20,000 nt of DNA from Theodoxus fluviatilis (GCA_034096865.1 JAWQFJ010016328.1:1-20000), one strand, 5' to 3'; shown: positions 1 to 11,519, counted from the stretch's first letter. The notes: generated by a model from the sequence alone, not told the origin. Numbers and translations: made by a program.

Positions 1-1
1 G

Positions 2-2044
2 GATAAAAGTAAAGAGATAGAGGTCATTAAACACCTTCAGACCCCTGAATTCATGGCATCCCTCAGATCTGTCTCTGAAAACTTAGACACTGACATACAT
101 TCTGCTGTTCGTATGTTCACAATGAGTATACTTAGGGCGGTTGATTGTATGCGCCATACTTATAGAATAAATGAGAGGCGACAAAAAAGAACAGGTGATT
201 GGTATGATCGAGAGTGCAGGGAACAAAAGCGAATAGCGAAGAGAGCTCTAGCAAAATATAGAAAAACGGATCACGAAGATGACAAACTAGAGTATGTCCA
301 GAATAGGAAAATGTATAAACAACTAATACGAGATAAGAAAAGGGAGTATAACAAGAAGGATAGCAAGTTTCTAATGGATAACATGAAAAATTCCAGTCAG
401 TTTTGGTCCCTAATACGTAAGAGGACAAGTAAAAGGGTACAGTACGCAGATATTGAAATAGACACATGGAAACAGTATTTCGAGTGTCTTTTCAATCGTA
501 CGACAAACACACAGGTAGAAAATATCTACTACCCTGATCAAGTCGAAACGTTTGATGACATGCTAGATAAAGCGATTACATCAGAAGAAGTAAACCAGGC
601 TATACAAAAGCTCTCGAGTGGAAAGGCTCCCGGTCTAGACGAGATCCCGGGAGAATTTTTCAAGACAAGTAGTACGTACATGCTACCCTTCTTAACAAAA
701 CTCTTCAATACAATATTTGACAGTCAGATCTTTCCACGGGATTGGAGCACGTCCATTATCATCCCTCTTCATAAACAAGGAAACAGACTCGACCCTGCAA
801 ACTATAGAGGCATCTCCCTACTAAGTACAATGAGCAAGGTCTTTACCTCTGTGCTAACTAAGCGACTGCACACATGGGCTGAAAAGAAAGGGAAAATCTG
901 TATGGAACAGGCTGGTTTCCGGACAGGGTATTCAACTATCGACCATATTTTTACACTCCACTGCATGATAACCAGACATGTGTATGGAGGGGGCAGAGGG
1001 AAACTATATGTAGCATTTATAGATTATAAAAAAAACTTCGATTCTGTTGACCGTCAGATCCTTTGGCGTGCACTTGCACAAGCAAATGTTTCCCCAAAAT
1101 TCCTTGGTATGCTAAAAGCTATGTACGCCCAAGTAAAAGCCTGTGTCAGGTGGAAGGGCGTCATCTCAGAGTTAATCGATTGCCCCATTGGAACAAAACA
1201 AGGTGCCTTAGAGTCTCCAATACTATTTTCTCTCTACATTAACCAAGTTGCAGATTATCTCCGTAAAAATGGTAAACATGGTGTTCAAATGGTAGCTGGA
1301 AAGGCAGAGTTTTACTTTCTAATCTTTGCGGATGATGTGGCACTTTTGTCTACCACACCAGCAGGACTTCAGACTCAAATAGACAACCTTGCGTGTGCGT
1401 CTAAACGAATTGCTCTGGAAATCAATACAGATAAGACCAAAGTCATGGTTTTCCGGAGAGGAGGGCACCTAGCACAAGGTGAAAAATGGTTCTTAAATGG
1501 AAAACAACTTGATGTAGTGAATAATTATAAATATCTGGGTTATACGTTTTCTACTAGACTCTCAACAACAGTATCTTTAGACAGCTTGGCTACTGCAGCA
1601 AAACAAAAAACAATGCATCTGTTTAAAATGATGTGGAGCCTTAAGAATATGAAACCTAGAATATTTTTCCGTCTCTATGACGCACAGGTCCAGTCTTCCC
1701 TACTATACGCGGCAGAGCTATGGGGTCTTGAGGAACATAAAAGTGTAGAAAAAGCTCACCTGTTTGCTTGTAAACGCTTTTTAAATGTGGACTATAGAAC
1801 ACCTAACAGTTTGGTTTATGGAGAAACAGGAAGGTTTCCACTTGCCATAAACAGTACAATGAGAGCAATAAAGTACTGGTTAAAACTTACTAAAATGACC
1901 GATGATAGGCTACCCAGGCAAGCATACCTCATGTTGTCTAACACAAAGATCCCAGATGATCGAAACTGGGCAAAGTTAGTTGCAAATGTAATATGCAAGG
2001 CCCGGCTATGCGTATATCTGGAGAAATGGAGGCACTACTACTGA
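2..2044 (+). CDS. Reverse transcriptase of non-LTR retrotransposon (partial, frameshifted at end)
   Basis: The frame is open from position 2; the first ATG is at 53, but homology probably continues upstream, so this is not taken as a true start. Residues below count from that ATG. An Arg/Lys-rich basic stretch (about 40-130) precedes the RT. The RT begins near 175, with the SSGKAPGLDEIPGEF block at about 187-202 and NYRGISLLS at about 266. AFIDYKKNFDSVDR holds motif A with catalytic Asp324. FADDVALLS holds motif C with Asp427 and Asp428. A thumb-like region follows with NYKYLGYTFS. The enzyme would copy the element's RNA into a nicked genomic site (target-primed reverse transcription, known for the class). 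The catalytic residues look intact. The last 15 or so residues before the stop at 2042-2044 are out of frame with the family pattern, because a frameshift lies at about 1992-2004. Asn in motif A, where Ala is usual, is a small oddity. Confidence 0.9.
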   Translation, partial: DKSKEIEVIKHLQTPEFMASLRSVSENLDTDIHSAVRMFTMSILRAVDCMRHTYRINERRQKRTGDWYDRECREQKRIAKRALAKYRKTDHEDDKLEYVQNRKMYKQLIRDKKREYNKKDSKFLMDNMKNSSQFWSLIRKRTSKRVQYADIEIDTWKQYFECLFNRTTNTQVENIYYPDQVETFDDMLDKAITSEEVNQAIQKLSSGKAPGLDEIPGEFFKTSSTYMLPFLTKLFNTIFDSQIFPRDWSTSIIIPLHKQGNRLDPANYRGISLLSTMSKVFTSVLTKRLHTWAEKKGKICMEQAGFRTGYSTIDHIFTLHCMITRHVYGGGRGKLYVAFIDYKKNFDSVDRQILWRALAQANVSPKFLGMLKAMYAQVKACVRWKGVISELIDCPIGTKQGALESPILFSLYINQVADYLRKNGKHGVQMVAGKAEFYFLIFADDVALLSTTPAGLQTQIDNLACASKRIALEINTDKTKVMVFRRGGHLAQGEKWFLNGKQLDVVNNYKYLGYTFSTRLSTTVSLDSLATAAKQKTMHLFKMMWSLKNMKPRIFFRLYDAQVQSSLLYAAELWGLEEHKSVEKAHLFACKRFLNVDYRTPNSLVYGETGRFPLAINSTMRAIKYWLKLTKMTDDRLPRQAYLMLSNTKIPDDRNWAKLVANVICKARLCVYLEKWRHYY

Positions 2045-2531
2045 GAGAAGTTTTCTTGTAAACTTGAAAAATAGGCTGCAAGATTGCTATAGGCAGAGCT
2101 GGAACAGCAAAATTCGTGAAAGTGAAAGATTCAGAATGTATCGATCCTTCAAAAGAACCTTAGAAAGTGAAAAATACTTAGAATACATTGAGATTAAAAA
2201 ATTCAGAGATGTATTTATCCGGTTTAGATTTGGAGTGAATGATTTACCTGGTAACAAACAATCTATGCGCAGCCACAATATAGACCAACATTGCCTCCTT
2301 TGTGGTGAGATTGAGAATGAGAAACATTTTCTATTTTATTGTCCTTTGTATAATGATCTACGTAATAAATACATAAATGAATACATCAAATGTCCAGAAG
2401 CTGCTGATGCCACCTTTTTGATAGATGGACGTGGATACATGAAAACACGCAAGGTAGCAATGTATCTTTATTATGCCTTCCGATTACGAGACCAATTTCT
2501 TGCTAGTTTAGAACAAGACCATGAACAATAA
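1992..2531 (+). pseudogene. C-terminal domain of the same retrotransposon ORF, shifted frame, CCHC motif
   Basis: This frame opens after a TAA at 1989-1991 and overlaps the end of the RT frame. It carries the expected continuation (GYAYIWRNGG, then a Lys/Arg-rich stretch), so it is the downstream part of the same protein, displaced by +1. It includes YRSFKRTLESEKY and a conserved block, IKKFRDVFIRFRFGVNDL. A Cys-x2-Cys-x7-His-x4-Cys motif lies at about 2295-2344 (CLLC ... HFLFYC), as in the C-terminal Cys/His motif of several non-LTR clades, thought to bind nucleic acid. It ends with TAA at 2529-2531. No separate start codon is needed; the nearest in-frame candidate is a TTG at 2064. A single extra base in the G/C-rich run near 1998-2005 would explain the shift. 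Confidence 0.85.
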
Positions 2532-2738
2532 TGTTATGATGAAAGAATGTACGTTAATACTATATTTATACTGTTTCCATTGTTTGATTGTCACTGATAT
2601 GTACTAGCCAATGTGTTCACTTGGATTGTACGCCTTGTTTCAAATTGTGGCTCAAGTATACTGGCTCCTCAAAAAGAAGCAAGTCATGTACATGTATGTA
2701 TTGTTGTGATAGGCCGGTGGCCTAAACAATAAAATCAA
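2532..2738 (+). other. 3' UTR and tail of the retrotransposon, with terminal hairpin
   Basis: This is non-coding sequence after the ORF stop. Near its end, 2710-2724 form a perfect 6-bp stem with a 3-base loop (TAGGCC-GGT-GGCCTA). It is followed by AATAAA at 2728-2733 and then two and a half TCAA units. A 3'-terminal hairpin just before the tail is a plausible recognition structure for the element's own RT; that role is inferred from other non-LTR families. The TCAA tail passes without a break into (TC)n. Confidence 0.7.
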
Positions 2739-2739
2739 T

Positions 2740-2740
<1 letters not shown>

Positions 2741-2812
<72 letters not shown>

Positions 2813-2842
2813 CCCCCCCCTCTCTCTCTCTCTCTCTCTTCT

Positions 2843-2894
<52 letters not shown>

Positions 2895-2920
2895 CACCCA
2901 CCTACCCCCCCCCCCCCTCG
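2741..2920 (+). repeat. (TC)n microsatellite with C runs
   Basis: Almost pure TC dinucleotide, interrupted by a run of ten C at about 2811-2820, short CCCTCCC patches, and ending in a 14-C run near 2904-2917. It abuts the retrotransposon tail directly. Open frames read from the complementary strand here (Arg-Glu repeats) are artefacts of the repeat. Confidence 0.95.
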
Positions 2921-3467
<547 letters not shown>

Positions 3468-5717
3468 TCTACCTGTAACTCTCTCTCGCTCACACTCTCT
3501 CACTCTCTATCTCACTCTTTCTCTATCTCACTCTATCTCTAACTATCACTCTCTCTCACTCTCACCATCTCTCTTTATCACTCTATCTCTCTCACTCACT
3601 CCCTCTCTCTCTTTCTCACTATTTCTCTCTCTCTTTCTCTCTCTCTTTCTCTTTCTCTCTCACTTACTCTCTCTCAACTACCTCTCTCTCTCACTCACTC
3701 TCTCTCACTCTCTCTCTCACTCTCTCTCACTCTCTCTCACTCACTCTCTCTTACTCTCTCTCACTCTCTCTCACTGTATCTCTCACTCTCTCTTTCACTC
3801 TTTATCTTTCATTTTTTCTCTCTCTCACTCTCTCTCACTCTCTCTCACTCACTCTCTCTTACTCTCTCTCACTCTCTCTCACTGTATCGCTCACTCTCTC
3901 TTTCACTCTTTCTCTTTCACTTTTTCTTTCTCTCCCTTTCTTTCCCTCTCCTTCTCTCTCTCTTATTCTCTCTCACTCTCTCTCTCTTACTCTCTTTTTC
4001 TCTCACTCTCTCTCACTCTCTCTCACTCTCTCTCACTCTCTCTCACTCTCTCTCAATCTCTCTCTCACACCCTCTCACTCTATCTCTTACTTACTCTCTC
4101 TCTCACTCTCTCACTCTCTCTATTTCCCAATCTCTCTCCCACTCTTTCTCACTCTCTATCTATCACTCTCTCTCACTCTCTCTTTATCACGCTCTCTCAA
4201 TATCTCTATCACTGTCTCTCTCTCACTCTTTCTCACTGTCTCTCTCTCTCACTCTTTCTCACTCTCTCTCTTACTCTCTGTCTCACTCTATCTTACTATA
4301 TCTTTCTAACTTTCTCTCACACAATACGTCACACTCTCTCTATCACTCTCTCTCACTTTCTCTTGCTCATTCTCTCTCACTCCCACTCTCGATCTCTCTC
4401 TATCAATCTCACTCTCATCATCTCTCTCTCACTCTATCTCACTCTTTCTCACTATATCTCTCACTCTCTTTCACTCTCTCGCTCTCTTTCTCACGGTCAC
4501 ACACACTATCTCTCACTCAATCACTCCCTCACACGATAACTCTCACTCTCTTTCACTCTCGCTCTCTCTCTCTATCTCACTCTCATTCTTTATCTCACTG
4601 TCTCACTCTCCCTCACTATATCTCTCACTCTCTTTCATTGTCTCTCTCACTCTCTCTCACTGTCACACACTCTGTCCATTACTCAACCACTCCCTCTCGC
4701 TGTCTCACACTCACACTAACTCTCACTCTCTCTCACTCTCTCTCTCTCAGTAGCTCTCACTACCTTTCACTCCATCTCTCACTCTCTCTATCATTCTCTC
4801 TCTCTCACTCTCTTTCATTTTTTTCTCTCACTCGCTCTTAATCTATCTCTCACTCTCTTTATCTCTTTCTCGCCATCTCTCTTTCATTCTCTCTCTCAAT
4901 CGCTCTCTCTCACTCTCTCAATTTATCTCACTCTTTCACTCTCTCTCTCACTCGCTCTTTCTCACTCTCTCACTTTCTTTCACTCTTTCACTCTCTCTCT
5001 TTCTCTCTCACACTCTTTCTCTCTCACTCTCTCTCACTATCTCTCAATATCTCTTTCTCTCTCACTATATCTCTCGCACTCACTCTCTCTCTCATTATCT
5101 CACTCACTCTTTCTCACTCTCTCTCCCTATCTTTCTTGCTCTATGTCATTTTCTCTCACTCTCTCACTCTGTCACACTTTGTTTCGCTCACTCTCTCTCA
5201 CTGTCTCTCTCACTATATATCTCACTCTCTCTCATTTTCTCTCTCACTCTCTCACTCTCTTTCATTCTCTTTCTCTCTCTCACTATCTTTCACTCTCTCT
5301 CTCTTTCTCTCTCTCACTCTCTGTTGCAACCTTTCTTACTCTCTTTCACTCTCTCTCTTACTCTCTCATACTCTCTCTCTTACTCTCTCTCTATTTTAAT
5401 CTCTCTCTCTTAATCTCTCTCACTCTCTCTCATAATCTATATCTCTGACTCTCTCTCTCACCATCTCTCTCACTATCTTTCTCTCACTCTCTCCCACTCT
5501 CTCTCAATCACTCTCTATCATTTTCTCTTTCTCACTTTCTCTCTCACTCTTTCTCACTCTCTCTCACCTTCTCTCTCTCCCTCTCTCTCACTATCTCTCT
5601 CTTTCTCCCTCTAACTCTCTTACTTTCTCTCTATTACTCTTTAGCACTATCTCTTTCTCTCTCTCTCTCACTCTCTCTCTCTTCCACTCTCTCTCACACT
5701 CTCACTCTCTCTCTTTC
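3468..5717 (+). repeat. Degenerate CTCTCTCA-type simple repeat, about 2.25 kb
   Basis: A very long, strongly strand-asymmetric tract made of C, T and scattered A, with very few G. The underlying motif is CTCTCTCA / CTCTCTCACT with many TTT, TAT and CAC variants. A local 108-bp duplication is visible at about 3721-3930. Several open frames (Ser-Leu or His-Ser-Leu repeats on +) are low-complexity artefacts without any non-repeat protein sequence. Confidence 0.95.
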
Positions 5718-5718
5718 T

Positions 5719-5784
<66 letters not shown>

Positions 5785-5917
5785 TCTCTCCCTCTCTCTC
5801 TCCCTCTCTCTCTCTCTCTCCATCTTTATCTCTACCCAGTTTCTCCCCCCCACCCCCACCGTTTTCTCTCTCCCCTTCCACACCTCTGTCTCCCTTTCTC
5901 TGCAACACCCTTATCCC

Positions 5918-5966
<49 letters not shown>

Positions 5967-6158
5967 CCTCTATCTCACTCTCTCTCATTTTCTCTCTCTG
6001 CCTTATTCTTTATCTCTCTTTCTCATTCTCTCTTTCTTTGTCTCTCTCTCTCTCTCTTTCTCTCTCTCTTCCTCTCTCTCTCTCTTTGTCTCTCTCTCTG
6101 TGTGTGTGTCGTATTTTTTATCTACCACCCCTTATCTCTCTCTCTGCCTCTCTCCCCT

Positions 6159-6203
<45 letters not shown>

Positions 6204-6235
6204 ATCTCTCCCTCTCTCTCTACCCCTCTATCTCC
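5718..6235 (+). repeat. (TC)n microsatellites with interruptions
   Basis: Pure TC at 5718-5822, a C/T-rich non-periodic interval to about 5919, TC again at 5920-5964, then TC-rich segments to 6235. A short (GT)n sits at about 6100-6109. This is the right end of the pyrimidine desert that starts at 2741. Confidence 0.95.
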
Positions 6236-6765
6236 ACCCACTTGCACCCCTCTCGGCCCCTCTCTTCTACTATGTTGTTGGCCGATGGGAGAAGGAGATT
6301 CAGCAGATGTTACCACGTGAAATCAATGGTCACAACTTCCATAGGCACAATCCTCTTCAATCCTCCGTCCTCTTCGAAACACCTACTGTAGTCTCAGTGT
6401 TACTCAGTGTGCAGTGAATGGCTCTGCAAATATTTTACACCTTTGACTCTAAGCGTCAAGTGATTTTGGACATTAAGCTCAAAGTCAAATTATTCGCTGG
6501 TCTTGATCTTGAGGCACAGTACACGTTATTTCCTGATCATTGGGCCTTTTGATCGATCGTCTGCTGGAACTCGGCTACGTTAACAATGACAAACAGACAT
6601 TGCCCGCACTTTGAGGTACAAGCACGCTCTCCTCTCCCTGGTGAGTAATTCCATCCTGAGGTTGCTTCACAGCCACATCGAGGGTTACATGCATGACTAC
6701 GTGCCTCCACTGCCCTCGGAGCTTCCCAGTGGTACTCCTGGGTGGGGAGGGTCACTGTGACCTAA

Positions 6766-7329
6766 CTAAGCAGCTTGCAAGGGGACGCAACTCTTGGATC
6801 TGCACAGCTTCGAACACCACGACCGCCTGGCGTAATGCTCAATAACTGCTGTAACACAAGGCAGATACATAGACTGGGAAAACACGTATACATGTAGTTT
6901 TTTCGAAAGAGCCCTTTTAAAAACACAAAAGTGCGCCTTTGAATCTTTGAATTCGCGGTCTTCGAAATCTGACGAGCGAAATGCACTGCTTGGCTGGTTT
7001 TCCGGACGTGTGCATTGAAGTGACGTGCTCTGTAGGACAGCACCTGTGTCACCGGACAGACCTGTCAGGTGTACGTCCACTTGAACAGTACGGACCAGCA
7101 CACAGCTTCGTACATGCAGACACAAGGAAGGCGATATTAATGACAGTCGGCAGCCTGGAAAGATAGGAGAGAGGAACACAAGAACTAGAATCGAGCTGTC
7201 GAGCCAAGGGAAACGTGCGGTGGAGCGAACAAGAAAGAACTTTACAGCGACACGACTGGGGAATGAATGGGGACAGCCCAAGGTGATGTACGTGGGACCA
7301 TTGTAGATGTAAATACTCTGGTTTTGCAT
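6766..7329 (-). CDS. Unrecognised open reading frame, 187 codons
   Basis: The frame runs from an ATG at 7329 to a stop at 6766 in non-repetitive DNA. The N-terminal half has hydrophobic patches (AVKFFLV, ILVLVFLSPIFPGC) but no clean signal peptide followed by a domain. The C-terminal half is rich in Ser, Arg and Phe. No motif or family is recognised. In 20 kb searched in six frames, an open frame of this length can arise by chance, and no splice or promoter context supports it. Listed only because it is the longest non-repeat frame outside the transposons. Confidence 0.12.
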   Translation of the reverse strand: MQNQSIYIYNGPTYITLGCPHSFPSRVAVKFFLVRSTARFPWLDSSILVLVFLSPIFPGCRLSLISPSLCLHVRSCVLVRTVQVDVHLTGLSGDTGAVLQSTSLQCTRPENQPSSAFRSSDFEDREFKDSKAHFCVFKRALSKKLHVYVFSQSMYLPCVTAVIEHYARRSWCSKLCRSKSCVPLQAA

Positions 7330-8751
7330 AGCAACTTATCCCCCAAGCTTGATGCTCAAACCGCTTTGCACCTTACCCATGTGCACCTACTCCTTGATCA
7401 CCGTACCACGTGATCGGTCGTCTACATGATCTTTGCCAATTCTTTACAATCACAATGACATAATCCGTACACAGGAACGGAAACGCATAAGGGCCGGTAA
7501 CAATTCCATATACTGTCCCTGGGGAGCAGTCCAAATCGACACTGGTTCATGGTCGCATCTGTTGCGTCTTGTCTCCTTTTGCAATGTCTTGTTGATGGTG
7601 TGTCCGAGCTTTAGCCGGGAATTCGAAGTTCACAAAATTCGGTCGTCATTTTAGAAAAAAACTTTATTCACACGCTGGTAGATACACAGCGACGAAAATC
7701 AGTAATCAGCATTACCATTACAACTCACCCTGGAGGCTGGATTCTCGGAGGACGCCATTGCTGTTATCCCTGCTCATACACGTGCGTTCTGTCCTAGAAC
7801 ACCGTGTGTTTCCTGTACTCTGGAGTGCACCTTACTTTAAGGTACAAAAGCCGTCGACCACTCGATCACTCCTTATGGAGGACTTTTGGCCTTTGCTTCT
7901 GTTCTTGAGCTTCCACCTCTTCTGTCGTGAGTGAGTCCTCTCATCTCTCGTAGTGGCGCCCTGCGTACATACCCTTCTACAGATCCCAGCATCGTCTAGA
8001 ACCGACTACACTATACTCCACTTGTCTAGAAGCTTCGGGAACGGCGTCAATTGACACAGACAAGATAACTTTACCCTGACTACTTCACGTAACTAAGCAA
8101 CGAACAGGGCACGGAGACTGATGTAATCAACTTGATAGTGCCAAGATATTCTGGCACAGTCCAGAACCTTCACAACACATCACATGCACAGCTTACTGCA
8201 GTGTGCCATTACTTCCCTCACAGGTACCTGGATTTACTGGTGGGTGGAGAATCAGTTCGAGTTAACACACTTCTGTCAACAGTCCCCGACATGCCGCCCG
8301 AGATTATTAAAAACCGGAGAATCCGTATGACAGCTCTTTACCATTGGGTAGTGTCAAAACCAAGATCAGAGCTAAAGCGAATGGCAGGGAGCTAAGCTGT
8401 ACGTGAACGTCTACCAATTGTGGAAGCAGGTTCCGGCCAGAAAGCATTTACTGGCGATAGTGTAACCATAGATTCATGCCACCAGCCCGGAGCCACAGGA
8501 ATCCTTTTCGCTGCTTCCAAAAGTTGCGTATACACGTGTATACACAGTAACGATGTCGGACACATGTCATGCTTTTTCTCCTGCAAATGTCCTTCAGTTG
8601 GTAGGTATTAAGGATATTTCTACCGTTCTTCTCTTTTCGATTTGTAAAATGTGAATGACTTTGATAGAGGGAACTTGACCTGCCAGTATACCTTCTCAGT
8701 ACAACTACATTTTCATTGGCCTTGTGTACTCTATAGTTTCCGTTTTGTTAT

Positions 8752-8812
8752 ATCCATCTATTCAATCATTCATCGATCCGTCCATTCGTCCGTACGTCTG
8801 TCCATCTTCCCA
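8752..8812 (+). repeat. Degenerate TCCAT/TCCG-type tetranucleotide patch
   Basis: Loose repetition of ATTCATCGATCC, GTCCATTCGTCC and similar units over about 60 bases, too diverged to give a fixed period. Confidence 0.5.
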
Positions 8813-9411
8813 ATTGAAATCAGTCTCTGCATTATGCTAAAATAGATACACGTATAGGTATATAGCTTTTCATAGCTGTCTCACCGATAACATGGATTCT
8901 TGCTGTACTTAACGCAACACTGTCTCTGTGGTTTGAAATATGTGTGTTGCACTAGTGTGCTCGATGGATGCAGCTGCACCCCTTATGCATGTTGCACATA
9001 CTCTACACGCTGTGTATGCTGTGTCTACAACCACACTGGAGCTTCCGACTTTCGTTGCTGCCTTCACAAGAGTTATGGCTCTCTGTGCTGACAGTACAGT
9101 AAGCGTTGTAGCATTACTGTATCGGTGTTAACAACAGAGTGCTGACATTTTGACCCCAGCTATTGTTTTCATGCAGCGTCTTGTGTTTGTAAAATACTTT
9201 TGAAATACTAAGATAAAAGCAAAAGGTATATACATCTTTTGTTTCTCCTGGATACCAATTGCTGAAGTAATTCGTTTGTCGTTTTTAATGCCGCACGCAA
9301 ACAGGGAAATATGAATAAGATTTCTGAATTCTTATCATGTCAAATGTATGCCTTACAACATTCGTCATAGTTCGAACTTTGACCTTTGCCGTGCTAAATA
9401 TATCTCTTAGG

Positions 9412-9474
9412 TGAGTTTGTTGTTGCTATTGCTGTAGTTGTTATTGTTGTTGCTGTTGTTGTTGCTGTTGTAGA
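9412..9474 (+). repeat. (GTT/GCT)n trinucleotide repeat
   Basis: Mostly GTT with GCT and ATT variants over about 63 bases. The complementary strand reads Thr/Ala-rich, which explains an open frame there. Confidence 0.85.
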
Positions 9475-9734
9475 AGTAAAAGGTGGCGATACACCATTGT
9501 TAATGTTTTGATAAGTACCTGGCTGTGGAATCTGAATTCCCACATAATATTTTGATGACATCCACCCAGCGAAGCCATTTAGGTCACGCTGACTCTCTTT
9601 CTCTGGCAAGTGAGCAGCTGATAGTCAGTTGCACGGACACCGTTTTGCCCTGGTCTGTAGGATCCATCTATACTGTAAATGTTGATGGCTCATCTGAATT
9701 GTTTCCAGTGGTGGACTCTGTAAATCGTGTCACT

Positions 9735-10096
9735 GTCAGGTCGTCTTGACCTGAAGACAGACCAGCTTGTCCTGCTTCTCACCTGTCTGTGCTGGAGAAC
9801 GACGCTGGTCCAAAGGGGGCTAACTCACTGGATTGCAGTTTTCCCTTCTTCCTTGCTGGTGAAGTGAGACGTAAAATAAGTGAGAAGGATGTTTGAAGTG
9901 TGGTGTTTACTCCTTGCACTGCCCTTGTGGGTTGGGAGTAAAACGAACAGACCCAGCACGTCTCCCCATGTAGTGAGTAAAAGGTGAATCACCAGGGACA
10001 GCGTGGCTCGCCCTGCTCTTACTCTCACTGGCTTTCGTGATGTCCGGGATCAGTGGCCTTAGATGGCGTGTGGACGATGAGAATATGTAATATTAA
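9735..10096 (+). mobile_element. Possible 3' end of a retroposon (LINE or SINE) with ATTC tail
   Basis: Mixed, moderately GC-rich DNA ends in GTGTGGACGATGAGAATATG and then changes abruptly into an ATTCATTC repeat. This layout, unique sequence followed by a short tandem tail of the form AAATTCATTCATTC, resembles 3' ends of RTE/CR1 elements and of the SINEs that share them. I see no RT motif and no clear pol III A/B boxes, and the 5' boundary is a guess. Confidence 0.3.
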
Positions 10097-10192
10097 ATTC
10101 ATTCATTCATCCATCCATTCATTTCATTATTTCATTCATTCATCCTTCCATCCTTCCATTCATTCATTCATTCATTTATTCATTCACGTATT
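10097..10192 (+). repeat. (ATTC)n / (ATCC)n microsatellite
   Basis: About 95 bases of ATTC units with ATCC and TTTC variants, directly after the possible retroposon tail. Confidence 0.9.
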
Positions 10193-10368
10193 CATTAATT
10201 TCACATTGTAAGAGAGTTGTGCTTTTTTCAACTTAGACATCATTACTACACCACACCCTAATTAAGGGTGGGGGATGAGAATAATTGTACATCGTGTTTT
10301 CAATCTTTGTTTTTGCTTTGTTAGTGCGTTTGTATCCTTTTTTTTTTTAACCTTACTTTACAATTAGC
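10193..10368. other. Short unique spacer
   Basis: AT-rich spacer with a T run of ten at about 10339-10348. Nothing recognisable. Confidence 0.5.
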
Positions 10369-10690
<322 letters not shown>

Positions 10691-10694
10691 AGCA

Positions 10695-11519
10695 CTCCTA
10701 CCACCACTCCCGCCACAAATCCTGCTATCTTTTCTGCCACCACTCCTGCCACCACTCCTGCCACCTCTCCTCCCACCACTTCTGCCACCACCTCTGTTAC
10801 CACTCCTGCCACCACTCCTTCCACAACTCCTGCCACCACTTTTGCCACCACTTTTGCCACCACTTCTGCCACCACTCCTGCCACTATTGCTTCCACCACT
10901 CCTGGCACCACTTCTGCCACAACTCCTGCCATCACTTCTGCTACCATTCCTGCCACCAATCCTTCCACAACTCCTGCCACCACTTCTGCCACCACTTTTG
11001 CCACCACTTCTGCCACCACTCCTGCCACTATTGCTTCCACCACTCCTGGCACCACTTCTGCCACAACTCCTGCCACCACTTCTGCTACCACTCCTGCCAC
11101 CACTTCTGCCACCACTTATGCCACCACTGCTTCCACCACTCCTGGCACCACTCCTGCCACCACTCTTGCCACCACTCCTGCCACCACATCTGCCACCACT
11201 TATGCCATCATTCAAGCCACCACTCCTGCCACAACTGCTTCCACCACTCCCGCCATCACGCCTGCCACCACTTCTGCCACTAGTGTTTTCACCATTCCTG
11301 CCACTACTTTTTACACCACTTCTGCCACCACTCCTTCCACCATTCCTGCCACCATTTCTGTCACCACTTTGGCCACCACTCCTGCCACCATTCCTGCCAC
11401 CACTTTGGCCACCACTGCTTCCACCACTCCTGCCACTACTCCTGCCAACACTCCTGCCACCACTCCGTCACCTCTCCTGAGTCCACTCCTGCCACCATTC
11501 CTGCCACCACTCCACCCCA
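10695..11519 (+). repeat. 12-bp minisatellite, consensus ACCACTCCTGCC
   Basis: About 68 copies of a 12-bp unit with point changes (CTCCTGCC / CTTCTGCC / CTTTTGCC). Because 12 is a multiple of three, the frame is kept and several frames stay open on both strands: Thr-Thr-Pro-Ala / Thr-Thr-Ser-Ala on + over 10682-11551, Leu-Leu-Pro-Pro in another + frame, and Val-Val-Ala-Glu / Gly-Arg-Ser-Gly on -. Higher-order structure is present: a marked segment (CCACTATTGCTTCCACC) recurs at 10881 and 11025, 144 bp or 12 units apart, and in changed form at 11121. The + frame resembles a mucin-type Pro/Thr/Ser domain, but it starts in GA repeat and has no signal peptide, so the array is called non-coding. 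Confidence 0.9.

Larger units (their letters stand above)
1..2738 (+). mobile_element. Non-LTR (LINE-type) retrotransposon, 3' part
   Basis: The segment holds a reverse transcriptase reading frame, a C-terminal Cys/His motif, a roughly 200-base 3' UTR, and a 3' end made of a small hairpin, AATAAA and a short TCAA repeat that runs into a TC microsatellite. Short tandem repeats instead of a long poly(A) at the 3' end are known in RTE- and CR1-like elements. The clade is not certain: RTE/RTEX-like or another Jockey-superfamily group is the best guess from the RT motifs plus the CCHC tail. The reading frame is open to the left edge of the window, so an apurinic-type endonuclease domain, if present, lies outside. 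The element is probably dead because of one frameshift. No target-site duplication can be tested, since the 5' end is missing. Confidence 0.9.
6236..9734. other. Unique-sequence region, no gene recognised
   Basis: About 3.5 kb of moderate-complexity DNA. I looked for protein motifs in all frames, tRNA-like folds and transposon termini and recognised none. The longest open frame is 187 codons on the - strand (7329 to 6766), with no family signature. An 87-codon frame on + (8132-8395, TTG start) is also unrecognised. Small simple-sequence patches are listed separately. Confidence 0.5.

Noticed and set aside
132..467. 111-codon frame on the - strand inside the retrotransposon
   Set aside because: Shadow of the RT frame, which carries clear family motifs.
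7945..7965. Primer-binding-site-like TGGCGCC at about 7952
   Set aside because: The match to a tRNA-Lys type site is only 7-8 bases and there is no LTR end or gag frame next to it.
8132..8395. 87-codon + frame (TTG start)
   Set aside because: Some stretches look protein-like, but there is no ATG early on, no splice context and no family signature.
9735..10096. tRNA-derived SINE head
   Set aside because: No convincing pol III A and B boxes; only the tail-like 3' end is supported.
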